The notes under the pieces: model-generated
What the model saw: only the letters and a program-made list of their open reading frames with translations
Database searches by the model: none
Told to the model about the DNA's origin: nothing
Made by a program: the position numbers and the translations under genes
In this document: positions 1 through 7,214 of the stretch, one piece after another
Position numbering within the stretch: position 1 is the stretch's first letter
Layout: each line of letters begins with the position of its first letter
Assembly (NCBI RefSeq): GCF_003347595.2
Contig: NZ_QCZK02000042.1
Coordinates: 1 to 34,535, forward strand
Direction of reading: 5' to 3'
Source: Botryobacter ruber
GTDB lineage: Bacteria > Bacteroidota > Bacteroidia > Cytophagales > Hymenobacteraceae
DNA length: 34,535 nt

Positions 1-95
1 GATATTATCAGAGATATTGTAATTCTTTGCAAAGGAAATCCTAAACTACTCGACCAGCTTATTCTTTCTGGCTAAGGTTTCGGACAACAATGTTT

Positions 96-115
96 TAAAA
101 ACCTACCGGGTTTAG
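96..115 (-). terminator. Possible weak terminator of the symporter operon
   Basis: Read on the minus strand, a short stem AAACC / GGTTT with a 5-nt loop (CGGTA) lies about 15 nt after the symporter stop codon and runs into a T-rich then A-rich stretch. The stem is only 5 bp and AT-rich, so it is a weak intrinsic terminator at best. The first 95 bases of the window hold nothing else I can identify. Confidence 0.3.
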
Positions 116-126
116 AGTTACAGTTA

Positions 127-1815
127 CTAATGCGCCACAGCCTCTCCTGCTCCTCTTGGCACGCGGATATCCTCCACCAGTTCCTGAATAGCGACTGGCG
201 GCGGCGGCGAGAAGCGGGACACGGTAAACGATACTACAAAGTTCAGCACCATGCCCAGCGTACCGATTCCTTCCGGCGAAATTCTGAAAATCCAGTTCTC
301 GGGTATGTTAGCTGCCGGGTTAATAAACTTGAAGTATAAAATGTAGGCGATGGTGAAGAGCAAACCGGTTACCATACCGGCTATGGCTCCTTCCTTGTTC
401 ATACGTTTGGAGAAGATTCCCATGATGATAACCGGGAAGAAGGAAGCAGCTGCCAGTCCGAAGGCAAAGGCTACTACTTCAGCTACAAATCCCGGCGGAT
501 AGATACCGAAATAACCGGCCACTACCACGGCCAGCGTTGCCGCCACACGTGCTGCGATCAGTTCCTTTTTCTCGGATATTTCCGGCATGAACGACTTCTT
601 AAGCAGATCGTGCGCAATGGAGGTGGAGATCACCAGCAACAAACCCGCAGCTGTGGAGAGTGCCGCAGCCAGACCACCTGCAGCTACCAGGGCGATTACC
701 CAGTTTGGCAGTTGCGCAATTTCGGGGTTGGCCAGCACCATAATATCTTTGTCTATTTTCAGCTCGTTCGCCTCCGGGTTCTTCACATACTGAATGCGGC
801 CGTCCCCGTTCTTATCTTCCAGGCCAATGAGCCCAGTTTTCTGCCAGTTCGTTACCCATTGCGGCATGGAGCTGATGGGCTGGTTAACCGTGGTGTTGAG
901 CATGTTGTACATCCCGAAAGCACCAACTGCCGGAGCGGTTGTATAAAGAATGGCAATAAACACGAGCGCATAACCGGCTGATTTACGGGCATCGCGTACC
1001 TTAGGCACGGTAAAGAAACGGACGATTACGTGCGGCAACCCGGCAGTACCTACCATCAGGGCAGCGGTGATAAAGAACACGTCGATGGTTGCTTTGCTGC
1101 CGTCGGTGTAGGCGGCGAAGCCCAGTTCAGTCAGCATACCGTCCAGTTTGTCGAGCAGATAACCGCCTTCTTTCAGTTCGCTGCCTAGGCCAATCTGTGG
1201 GATTGCCGAGCCGGTGAGCATGAGCGAGATGAAAATAGCCGGCACCATGTAAGCAAAAATCAGCACGCAGAACTGCGCCACCTGGGTATAGGTAATGCCT
1301 TTCATACCGCCCAGTACGGCATAAAAAAGTACGATGATCATCCCGATGATTACGCCCGTTTCAATCTCCACTTCCAGGAAGCGGGAGAACACGATGCCCA
1401 CACCGCGCATCTGACCGGCCACATAGGTAAAGGAGATGAAGATGGCACAGATCACCGCCACCAGGCGGGCGGTTTTGGAATAGTAGCGATCGCCCACGAA
1501 ATCAGGCACCGTGAATTTACCAAACTTGCGCAGGTAGGGCGCCAACAACAGGGCCAGCAGCACATAGCCCCCCGTCCAGCCCATCAGGTAAACGGAACCG
1601 TCGTAGCCCATAAAGGAAATCAGGCCCGCCATCGAGATAAACGAGGCCGCCGACATCCAGTCAGCTGCCGTGGCCATACCGTTGGCCATAGGCGAGACGC
1701 CGCCGCCTGCTACATAAAATTCTTTTGTTGAACCGGCCCGCGACCAGATGGCGATACCGATATAAATGGCAAAGGTGATGCCTACGATGATGTAGGTCCA
1801 GGTTAAAATTCCCAT
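127..1815 (-). CDS. Sodium:solute symporter large subunit (SSS family, VC_2705-like)
   Basis: This 562-aa polytopic membrane protein belongs to the sodium:solute symporter family and is expected to couple Na+ entry to uptake of a small organic acid such as acetate. Many hydrophobic segments are visible from residue 4 to about 540, with the family-type glycine- and alanine-rich helices near residues 45-75 (ATAADWMSAASF) and 375-400. The DUF4212 small subunit lies directly upstream with a 27-nt gap, the pairing typical of the VC_2705-type two-component symporters. A soluble loop around residues 315-360 contains an EF-hand-like DxNxDG motif starting at D334. The last codons (GEAVAH) overlap a sequence shared with the dispersed intergenic repeat. 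Substrate is not determined by sequence; acetate or a related monocarboxylate is an inference. Confidence 0.9.
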   Translation of the reverse strand: MGILTWTYIIVGITFAIYIGIAIWSRAGSTKEFYVAGGGVSPMANGMATAADWMSAASFISMAGLISFMGYDGSVYLMGWTGGYVLLALLLAPYLRKFGKFTVPDFVGDRYYSKTARLVAVICAIFISFTYVAGQMRGVGIVFSRFLEVEIETGVIIGMIIVLFYAVLGGMKGITYTQVAQFCVLIFAYMVPAIFISLMLTGSAIPQIGLGSELKEGGYLLDKLDGMLTELGFAAYTDGSKATIDVFFITAALMVGTAGLPHVIVRFFTVPKVRDARKSAGYALVFIAILYTTAPAVGAFGMYNMLNTTVNQPISSMPQWVTNWQKTGLIGLEDKNGDGRIQYVKNPEANELKIDKDIMVLANPEIAQLPNWVIALVAAGGLAAALSTAAGLLLVISTSIAHDLLKKSFMPEISEKKELIAARVAATLAVVVAGYFGIYPPGFVAEVVAFAFGLAAASFFPVIIMGIFSKRMNKEGAIAGMVTGLLFTIAYILYFKFINPAANIPENWIFRISPEGIGTLGMVLNFVVSFTVSRFSPPPPVAIQELVEDIRVPRGAGEAVAH

Positions 1816-1842
1816 GATTTTAGTTCTTTTAGGTGTGGCTGC

Positions 1843-2103
1843 TTAATCTTCGTGTACATCAAATTCGCGGTCGAGCTTGTTCATGAGCATCACGTAAACA
1901 AAAATGATGAGCACAAAAAAGTAGATAGCGCCCTGCTGGGCAAACCAGAACCCAAGCTTAAAGCCGCCAATCCTGACCTGGTTCAGCTGGTCGACCAGCA
2001 GAATGCCGCACACAAAAGAAACCAGAAACCAGACACCCAACAGGGTTAATAAAATCCTGACATTGCGTTGCCAGTATTGCTGCATTTTTTGTTTTTGCTC
2101 CAT
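1843..2103 (-). CDS. DUF4212 symporter small subunit
   Basis: This 86-aa protein has two hydrophobic segments (roughly residues 15-40 and 55-75) and matches the DUF4212 / putative sodium:solute symporter small subunit family. It presumably forms a complex with the large subunit encoded 27 nt downstream. I place the start at the ATG at 2103 because a purine-rich AGGAAAAATG precedes it and the family normally begins with the charged stretch MEQKQKMQQYW. The reading frame stays open upstream to 2184 with a basic, low-complexity extension (27 residues) that I consider untranslated. The first of the two hydrophobic helices follows a cluster of Q/K residues. High confidence in family, moderate in the exact start. 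Confidence 0.85.
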   Translation of the reverse strand: MEQKQKMQQYWQRNVRILLTLLGVWFLVSFVCGILLVDQLNQVRIGGFKLGFWFAQQGAIYFFVLIIFVYVMLMNKLDREFDVHED

Positions 2104-2396
2104 TTTTCCTGCGTCACTTAATTGTTTTAGTGTATATTTTTTAGCTGATGTACTCTTTGAGCCAACACGACTGCCTTTCCGCATCCTGATTTTTTTTCCA
2201 GCTCTCCGACCTTAATTCCGGCGTTGAAGATCCTGGAAAAGACATTTGATACTTGATTTCGGGAAAGCAACACCTTGGAATCAAGCCATAAGATTAAGGA
2301 AGTAGAAGCTGAAAACGCAACGGAGTGTATTTTTTTGGTAACTTACTATAGCTGCTCTACCTACTGCTCGACCAAATTAATCGTTAGAAAAAAATT

Positions 2397-2505
2397 CTCC
2401 CCTTGAGGGGAGCAAGAGGGGTGTTTACATCAGAGGGATTTCTTTGTTGACTTGTTTTGGCCACTTCTCCAGCCTTTAACACCCCTATAGTCCCCTCAAG
2501 GGGAC
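2397..2505. repeat. Inverted-repeat element with TCCCCTTGAGGGGA ends
   Basis: Two ~28-nt arms face each other: 2397-2425 and 2478-2505. Each arm begins with the self-complementary TCCCCTTGAGGGGA and ends with AGGGGTGTT; the two arms match when one is reverse complemented, apart from a 1-nt indel and three or four changes. About 50 bases separate them. The element is non-coding and lies in the 448-base gap between the DUF4212 gene and the IS1-InsA-like gene, about 50 bases downstream of the latter's stop. It looks like a small MITE or REP-type palindromic repeat and could also fold as a transcript end. The rest of the gap (2104-2396) shows no gene. Confidence 0.7.
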
Positions 2506-2551
2506 AGTTTCACAGTCAGTATATATTTCTAAGTATCATATTGATTGAGCA

Positions 2552-3004
2552 CTACTCTTTAAAGCGTTTCCACCTGATCAACATATACTTATCGCCCAGT
2601 TCTGTTACAATCATACCGGCACCACTTAGGTTAGACGCTGCCTGCATGTAGGCTACCAGTTCGGCATGGCTTAATATCTTGTAGGTAGGATGATAACCGC
2701 TTTGCTCGGGCGCCTTGATTTTATACTTCTTCACCCAGTTCATCACCGACACGTGGCTGATGCCCAGGATGCGCTCGATTTCCCGCAGGCTTATTCCCTC
2801 GATGTACAGTTGCAGGGCTTTGGTGACGTAGTAGCTGTCGATGTTCTTACCAAGCTTGTTAACCGTAAAATAGTAACTGCACTTCTTACACCGGTACCGC
2901 TGCCTTTCGTTCACAATGCCGCTCTTCACCACATCCTGGGCTTCGCAACGGGGACACTGAGGATGTTTCATAATAACATGGCGTGTATTTTTTCTAACAT
3001 ACAT
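2552..3004 (-). CDS. IS1 InsA-like zinc-ribbon/HTH protein, no transposase catalytic domain
   Basis: This 150-aa protein carries an N-terminal zinc ribbon of the IS1 InsA type (CPRC at residues 17-20 and CKKC about 20 residues later) followed by a helix-turn-helix (residues ~60-95: EGISLREIERILGISHVSVM). In IS1 this domain precedes or regulates the InsB DDE catalytic part. Here the C-terminal ~55 residues (ending GDKYMLIRWKRFKE) show no DDE-type transposase motifs, and no InsB frame or IS1-type terminal repeats are seen around it. It therefore looks like a stand-alone DNA-binding protein derived from a transposase, possibly a regulator. An alternative start is the Met at residue 12 (position 2971). 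Family assignment is good; function is an inference. Confidence 0.75.
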   Translation of the reverse strand: MYVRKNTRHVIMKHPQCPRCEAQDVVKSGIVNERQRYRCKKCSYYFTVNKLGKNIDSYYVTKALQLYIEGISLREIERILGISHVSVMNWVKKYKIKAPEQSGYHPTYKILSHAELVAYMQAASNLSGAGMIVTELGDKYMLIRWKRFKE

Positions 3005-3014
3005 TTGTTAGTTA

Positions 3015-3046
3015 CAAGTATAGAAAATTAGCATAAATATACCAAA
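3015..3046 (-). promoter_or_regulatory. Bacteroidota-type promoter for the InsA-like gene
   Basis: On the minus strand TTTGG (from 3046) is followed after 20 nt by TATACTTG (3022-3015), one mismatch from the Bacteroidota -7 box TAnnTTTG with its TTTG -33 box at the usual 19-21 nt spacing. It sits 10 bases upstream of the first start codon of the InsA-like gene. A palindrome with 6-bp arms, CTAACA / TGTTAG (2994-3011), overlaps that start codon and could be an operator or a leader hairpin. Confidence 0.45.
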
Positions 3047-3221
3047 TTAGCAAAGTATATTAATTATGCTTCATATATCGGAGGTAATGCTACAGTAAGT
3101 TTACTATCTCCTGTAGTCGGCATAAAGCAGCTAGCCCACAAGATGCCTCCGGATTGACAGGAGGTGGAATTTACTTGTGAATGAAAAAAACTTGATTAGA
3201 TATTCTGTAGCACCGCTACAT

Positions 3222-3242
3222 AAAAAAGCCCCGCGTTGGGGC
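3222..3242 (-). terminator. Rho-independent terminator after the short-chain dehydrogenase
   Basis: Read on the minus strand, GCCCC AACGC GGGGC is followed directly by six T residues, a classic intrinsic terminator. It lies about 120 nt beyond the stop of the short-chain dehydrogenase gene and would stop transcripts coming from the porQ-hslU-SDR direction. The remainder of the 3005-3364 gap holds the promoter above and a copy of the dispersed repeat (3294-3322). Confidence 0.85.
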
Positions 3243-3293
3243 GAGGCAGAAGGTTAACAGTACCAGAGAAATAAAAACAGAAAACGCAGCGGA

Positions 3294-3322
3294 GCAGTGG
3301 CTGTGGTGGCAGGTGCAGCAGA
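3294..3322 (+). repeat. Dispersed GC-rich repeat, copy 1
   Basis: Copy of the repeat with core GGCTGTGGTGGCAGGTGCAG, here followed by GCAGA and a run of seven T. It lies between the SDR stop codon (3365) and its terminator. A preceding segment GAAAACGCAGCGGAG also recurs with one change at 2311-2325. Confidence 0.75.
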
Positions 3323-3364
3323 TTTTTTTCGCGTTAGAGCCTTTGCTAGTAAAACAGCCAGCAC

Positions 3365-4093
3365 CTACATGTCCCGGACCGACACGATGACTTCGTTGTA
3401 CTCGTCGGTTTGCTGCAGGAAATTAGCTATTTTTTTACCAACGGCCTCCGGTGATACCAGGTCGCCGTGTGCTTTATACTCCCGGAACTTCTCCACGGTG
3501 CTGAAGCGCTCCGCATCCGAGTCCCGGATCTGCTCCTGCATGTCGGTATCGACTACACCCGGAGAGAGCGAGAACACTTTTACACCGGTGCCCCGCACCT
3601 CCTGTTCTTTCTGTATTGTGAGGGAGAGCATGTCGAGCGCAGCTTTGGAGGCGCAGTAGCTGGCCCAGCCATCCACAGGATACTTGCCTGCACCCGAACT
3701 GATGTTGACGATCACTTTTTCACATTGGTGCTGCCGGTAGGTCTGCAGGAAGGTATTCATGAGCATAGCAGGCACAATCACGTTTACATCAAACACAAAT
3801 TCAAAGCGCTCGTTCGGCATTCCTTCGCCTACATACCCGATGTCGCCCAGCACACCGGCATTGTTGACGAGCACCAGCCGCTCCGCATCTTTGTACGGCA
3901 GAAACACCTTGTGCAGGTTGTGCTCTACGGCTTCTATGTCAGAAAAGTCCAGGGGTTGGTAGCGGTAGTTCGGGTGCTTAAGGGTGCTGCTCCGCGACAC
4001 GCCAATCACACTGTTGTTTTTGTCCTGCAACAGTTCTTCAGCAAGTGCCTTCCCTATGCCCTTGCTGGCTCCGGTTATGATGTAGTAGTTCAT
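3365..4093 (-). CDS. Short-chain dehydrogenase/reductase (YueD / sepiapterin reductase-like)
   Basis: This 242-aa classical SDR has the NAD(P)-binding TGASKGIG at residues 7-14, NNAG at 77-80, the catalytic serine at 132/133 and the YxxxK pair Y146 and K150 in SYCASK. The overall layout and the PGVVDTDMQ stretch after the active site resemble the YueD benzil reductase / sepiapterin reductase branch, which reduces small dicarbonyls or pterins with NADPH; the substrate here is unknown. The frame is open further upstream to 4270, but that extension runs through an inverted-repeat element and has no homology to SDRs, so the start is the ATG at 4093. hslU lies upstream on the same strand with a 245-nt gap filled by the repeat element. 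A strong terminator follows at 3222-3242. Confidence 0.92.
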   Translation of the reverse strand: MNYYIITGASKGIGKALAEELLQDKNNSVIGVSRSSTLKHPNYRYQPLDFSDIEAVEHNLHKVFLPYKDAERLVLVNNAGVLGDIGYVGEGMPNERFEFVFDVNVIVPAMLMNTFLQTYRQHQCEKVIVNISSGAGKYPVDGWASYCASKAALDMLSLTIQKEQEVRGTGVKVFSLSPGVVDTDMQEQIRDSDAERFSTVEKFREYKAHGDLVSPEAVGKKIANFLQQTDEYNEVIVSVRDM

Positions 4094-4096
4094 TCG

Positions 4097-4340
4097 AGTT
4101 AAAGAGTTAGAGAGTTTTGGAGTTAGAAAGTTAAAGAGCTTTGTGCTAAAACATACGGCTATTCTGCTTCGAAAGGTTATAGCGTAATCCACAGCTACAG
4201 AAAAAAACTGGTGCCCCTGCCACCACAGAAACACCAGCTTTAAAATAGGTAAAATGTTATGGCTCCACAAGTCAGAAATTAGCAGTAACGCTCCTGATCT
4301 TTCTAACTCCCAAACTCCTAAACTCTCTAACTCCTAAACT
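4097..4340. repeat. Inverted arrays of an octamer repeat (AGTTNRRG) flanking a spacer
   Basis: The plus strand at 4097-4136 is about five tandem copies of an 8-nt unit of the form AGTTNRRG. The minus strand of 4299-4340 is another five copies, so the two arrays face each other across ~160 bases. Over 34-42 nt the arrays match as an inverted repeat with one 8-nt unit gained or lost. The right array overlaps the hslU stop codon (4339-4341) and the left one abuts the SDR start codon. The spacer holds a degenerate copy of the dispersed repeat (4211-4229). The structure is MITE-like and would form a long hairpin in an hslU-SDR transcript. Confidence 0.75.
4211..4229 (-). repeat. Dispersed GC-rich repeat, degenerate copy
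   Basis: On the minus strand the sequence contains CTGTGGTGGCAGG followed by a GCA and, shortly after, a run of seven T, the same order as in copy 1. The upstream GCAGAGG part is lost. It sits inside the spacer of the octamer inverted-repeat element. Confidence 0.45.
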
Positions 4341-5739
4341 ACAGTATATACTGACTCAGATCCCGGTTGCGTACCATATCCGACAGCCTTTCCAGCACCA
4401 TTTCGCGGGTTACGACGATTTTGGCATTGGGACCTATTTTGTCGGGCACGTCGAACAAGATGTCGTTGAGCAGGCGGCTCATGACCGTGTGCAGACGACG
4501 GGCACCAATGTTTTCTACTTCAGAGTTTACTTCGAAGGCGATGGCGGCAATCTCTTCCAGGGCTTCGTCGGTATAGGAAAGCTCCACGTCTTCGGCGGCT
4601 AACAGCGCCTCATACTGCTTCGTGAGCGCGTTTTTCGGGAACTTCAGAATCTGGTAGAAATCGTCCTTGGTCAGGCTTTGCAGCTCCACACGAATCGGGA
4701 AACGGCCCTGTAGCTCGGGAATCAGGTCGGATGGCTTGGCCACGTGGAACGCACCTGCCGCCACAAACAGGATGTGGTCGGTGTTGATGATGCCGTACTT
4801 GGTGTTTACCGTGCTGCCTTCCACGATGGGCAGCAGGTCGCGCTGCACCCCCTCGCGGCTTACATCCGGTCCGCTGCCGCCTTTGTTGCTGGCGCTGGCT
4901 ACCTTGTCAATTTCGTCGATAAAAATAACCCCGGAGTTTTCAGCTTTGAAAATAGCCTCTTCCTTCACCTCATCCATATCGATGAGTTTGGCAGCTTCTT
5001 CTTCCAATAAAATTTTGCGGGCTTCGGCGATGGTGACTTTACGTTTTTTGGTTTTCTTGGGCATCATTCCGCTGATCATCTCCTGGATGTTCATCATGGA
5101 AGCCTCGTCCATCCCAGGTCCCATCACACCTACACCAGGCATGGCGTTGTGCTGCACTTTGATCTCGATTTTGCGGTCTTCCAGTTCGCCCTTCTGAATT
5201 TTCTCCCGAAACTTTTCGCGGGTACGCTCATTGAGCTCGTAATCCGTATCGGGCATGGCGTTCGGGTCGGAGGTAAGGGAAACCGGCGACGCGTTGCGGC
5301 CCTGGATAGGCGGAATGAGCGCATCCAGGATAATGTCTTCGACTACTTCGGCGGCTTTCTGCTTTACGGCTTCTTTCTTGGAGGCTTTTACCATGTTCAC
5401 AGCCTGCTCCACCAGGTCGCGCACCATGCTCTCCACATCGCGGCCCACATACCCTACTTCCGTGAACTTTGAAGCTTCTACTTTGGTGAAGGGCGCATCG
5501 GCGATTTTGGCCAGGCGGCGGGCGATCTCGGTTTTACCAACACCGGTCGCGCCTATCATCAGGATGTTGTTGGGCACGATTTCGCCGCGAATGCTTTCCG
5601 GGGCATTCATCCGGCGCCAGCGGTTTCGTAAGGCAATGGCTACATTGCGTTTGGCATCGTGCTGCCCGATTATATATTTATCCAGCTCCGCTACAATCTG
5701 GGCCGGCGTTAAGTGTTCAATAGCATCTAACATCTGCAT
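4339..5739 (-). CDS. hslU: ATP-dependent protease ATPase subunit HslU
   Basis: HslU is the AAA+ unfoldase that feeds substrates to the HslV peptidase and is also called ClpY. The protein is about 466 aa, the normal length. It shows the family N-terminus (LTPAQIVAELDKYIIGQ), Walker A GATGVGKT near residue 62-70, Walker B FIDEIDK around residue 270, the I-domain insertion between them with a methionine-rich stretch (residues ~200-235), and the C-terminal tail ending in SQYIL that docks into HslV. The start is the ATG at 5739 or the one two codons later at 5733. No hslV is adjacent in this window, so its partner must lie elsewhere. porQ lies 43 nt upstream in the same direction and may be co-transcribed. 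Confidence 0.96.
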   Translation of the reverse strand: MQMLDAIEHLTPAQIVAELDKYIIGQHDAKRNVAIALRNRWRRMNAPESIRGEIVPNNILMIGATGVGKTEIARRLAKIADAPFTKVEASKFTEVGYVGRDVESMVRDLVEQAVNMVKASKKEAVKQKAAEVVEDIILDALIPPIQGRNASPVSLTSDPNAMPDTDYELNERTREKFREKIQKGELEDRKIEIKVQHNAMPGVGVMGPGMDEASMMNIQEMISGMMPKKTKKRKVTIAEARKILLEEEAAKLIDMDEVKEEAIFKAENSGVIFIDEIDKVASASNKGGSGPDVSREGVQRDLLPIVEGSTVNTKYGIINTDHILFVAAGAFHVAKPSDLIPELQGRFPIRVELQSLTKDDFYQILKFPKNALTKQYEALLAAEDVELSYTDEALEEIAAIAFEVNSEVENIGARRLHTVMSRLLNDILFDVPDKIGPNAKIVVTREMVLERLSDMVRNRDLSQYIL

Positions 5740-5782
5740 CAATTATTTTAAATCAACCTGAAGTTAATTGGTATACATTTAT

Positions 5783-6829
5783 TTAACTGCTCTTTCTTTT
5801 CAGAAAGGTATTGGTGTTGGTACTGATGGTAATATAGTGGCTGCCACCGGAGGGGTGGAAAAAGGCGGCTCCGTAGTTCAGCTCAAATGACCGTATGCGC
5901 AGCATGGCACCAACCGAAAAACCGGCTCCGCCGGAAGCTGTGTCGAGCCGGAGTTCTTTCCGGCGTAAGTGGTTATACCCCGCACGCACCTGAAAGTTTT
6001 TGCTTAACAGGAATTCAGCCCCGAATACAAAGTGACGGGCAATTTTATCGGCCAGTTTTTTTTCGGGTTTAATCTCGTTCCCGTTCTCGTCCAAAGGGCC
6101 TCTTTCTGCCGGGTCCAGGTACACGATGTCGAACTGGTAAAGGCGGTGTACGGTCGTGGAAAAGCGCACTGGCATGTGTTCCGGCTTATAACTGATGCCC
6201 AGCTGCGCATCGAAGGGCATAGGCTGCCGCTCCGCCCCATCGAAAGGCTTGACTTGAAAGCCGATATTTTTAAATGCCAGCCCTACCGTCAGGTCCTTTT
6301 CCGGATGGTGAAAGCTGCCGCCCACATCGGCCAGCAGGCCCACTGCTTTGTTGCCTGCCATACTGGAAACGGCCAGCCTGGCAGTAGCGCCAATCGTAAA
6401 AGCATCTGCCTTCCGGGAATGGCTCAGGTTAAAGGAATAGTCGTTCACAGTAAACTCTCCTTCTGCCAGACCCGTAGCATCACGTTGCACGAAGTCGCCG
6501 TAGTTCAGGTAGTTCAGCCCCACTGCCCAGCGCCCCAGCTGCTCGCTATTGAAGGCATAGGCCAGGTTGCTGTGGGTAATGTCGGCGAGGTAGCCGGTGT
6601 AGTTAAGCGACAGCTGCCCGTCCATTTCCTCCTGCAGCAAGCCCGGGTTTGAAGCTACCATGTTCACATCATGACTCCAGTTGCTGACGTTTACCCCACC
6701 CAGCGCCGCCAGGCGGGCGTTGTTGGGCAGTTCCAGAAAAGAAAAGCTACGCTGCCCCCCTATCTGCGCCTGCGCTCCCAGAACAGCACAAAATAATACG
6801 ATAATGCTTGCGCTTACTTTTTTAATCAT
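5783..6829 (-). CDS. porQ: Type IX secretion system protein PorQ
   Basis: This 348-aa protein has a cleavable signal peptide (residues 1-21, ending AQA) and a predicted beta-barrel composition with alternating aromatic strands throughout. It matches the PorQ branch of the PorV/PorQ outer-membrane family, including the N-terminal FLELPNNARLAALGG and the glycine-rich C-terminal strands. In the type IX secretion system PorQ works with PorV, PorU and PorZ at the outer membrane to process and attach cargo proteins. The length is typical for the family. hslU follows at 43 nt in the same direction. The upstream gap (6830-7214) contains repeat sequence rather than an obvious promoter. Confidence 0.9.
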   Translation of the reverse strand: MIKKVSASIIVLFCAVLGAQAQIGGQRSFSFLELPNNARLAALGGVNVSNWSHDVNMVASNPGLLQEEMDGQLSLNYTGYLADITHSNLAYAFNSEQLGRWAVGLNYLNYGDFVQRDATGLAEGEFTVNDYSFNLSHSRKADAFTIGATARLAVSSMAGNKAVGLLADVGGSFHHPEKDLTVGLAFKNIGFQVKPFDGAERQPMPFDAQLGISYKPEHMPVRFSTTVHRLYQFDIVYLDPAERGPLDENGNEIKPEKKLADKIARHFVFGAEFLLSKNFQVRAGYNHLRRKELRLDTASGGAGFSVGAMLRIRSFELNYGAAFFHPSGGSHYITISTNTNTFLKRKSS

Positions 6830-7214
6830 TCTTCAAGATAATCAAAATATCCCTGATTATTAGCTATTTTTCTGATTAACGGCACAGGTAACAGCCTAAT
6901 GTGGCCTTATCTGCACCTGCCACCACAGCCTCTGCGACCGTTGATGGTAGGATGAAATGATTTTTGTGATTGTTTGTCTGAACAAGATTAAAAGATTACC
7001 TGATTACCAGGATTTTTTGTCTGAATCAGGATTTACAGAATTTTAGGATTTTCAGGATTGGATGGTTTGTCTGTGATTCGTGCAGGAGACGCGGTGCACG
7101 AGTCTCTACAACCGTTTCCCTCTCTACCATTCTACCAACACCTGATTGGGTACCCGTAAAGGGTACCCCTACAATTCTACCATAATGACCTCCCCAATAA
7201 CGAATAACCAATAA
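6830..7214. repeat. Intergenic patchwork of short repeats between porQ and lon
   Basis: This 385-base gap has no credible gene. It contains a copy of the dispersed repeat (6911-6935, minus orientation) and three copies of TTTGTCTG at 6973, 7016 and 7066, two of them extending to TTTGTCTGAA. An AT-rich stretch with repeated AGGATT words follows (7025-7060), then two adjacent copies of the palindrome GGGTACCC (7148-7155 and 7161-7168), and a duplicated ATTCTACCA word near 7125 and 7175. It reads as a site where several repeat families have accumulated between two divergently unrelated minus-strand genes. Confidence 0.6.
6911..6935 (-). repeat. Dispersed GC-rich repeat, copy 2
   Basis: Perfect 25-nt copy on the minus strand: GCAGA, then GGCTGTGGTGGCAGGTGCAG. 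It lies about 80 bases upstream of the porQ start codon, so unlike most copies it is at the 5' side of its neighbour. Confidence 0.8.

Noticed and set aside
2104..2184. Upstream extension of DUF4212
   Set aside because: Basic low-complexity residues without homology; a better ribosome-binding site precedes the ATG at 2103.
4094..4270. N-terminal extension of the SDR frame
   Set aside because: It translates repeat-element sequence and has no SDR homology; the TGASKGIG motif starts at residue 7 only if the ATG at 4093 is used.
7026..7211. 61-codon frame between porQ and lon
   Set aside because: It is made of intergenic repeats and palindromes, with no protein motif.
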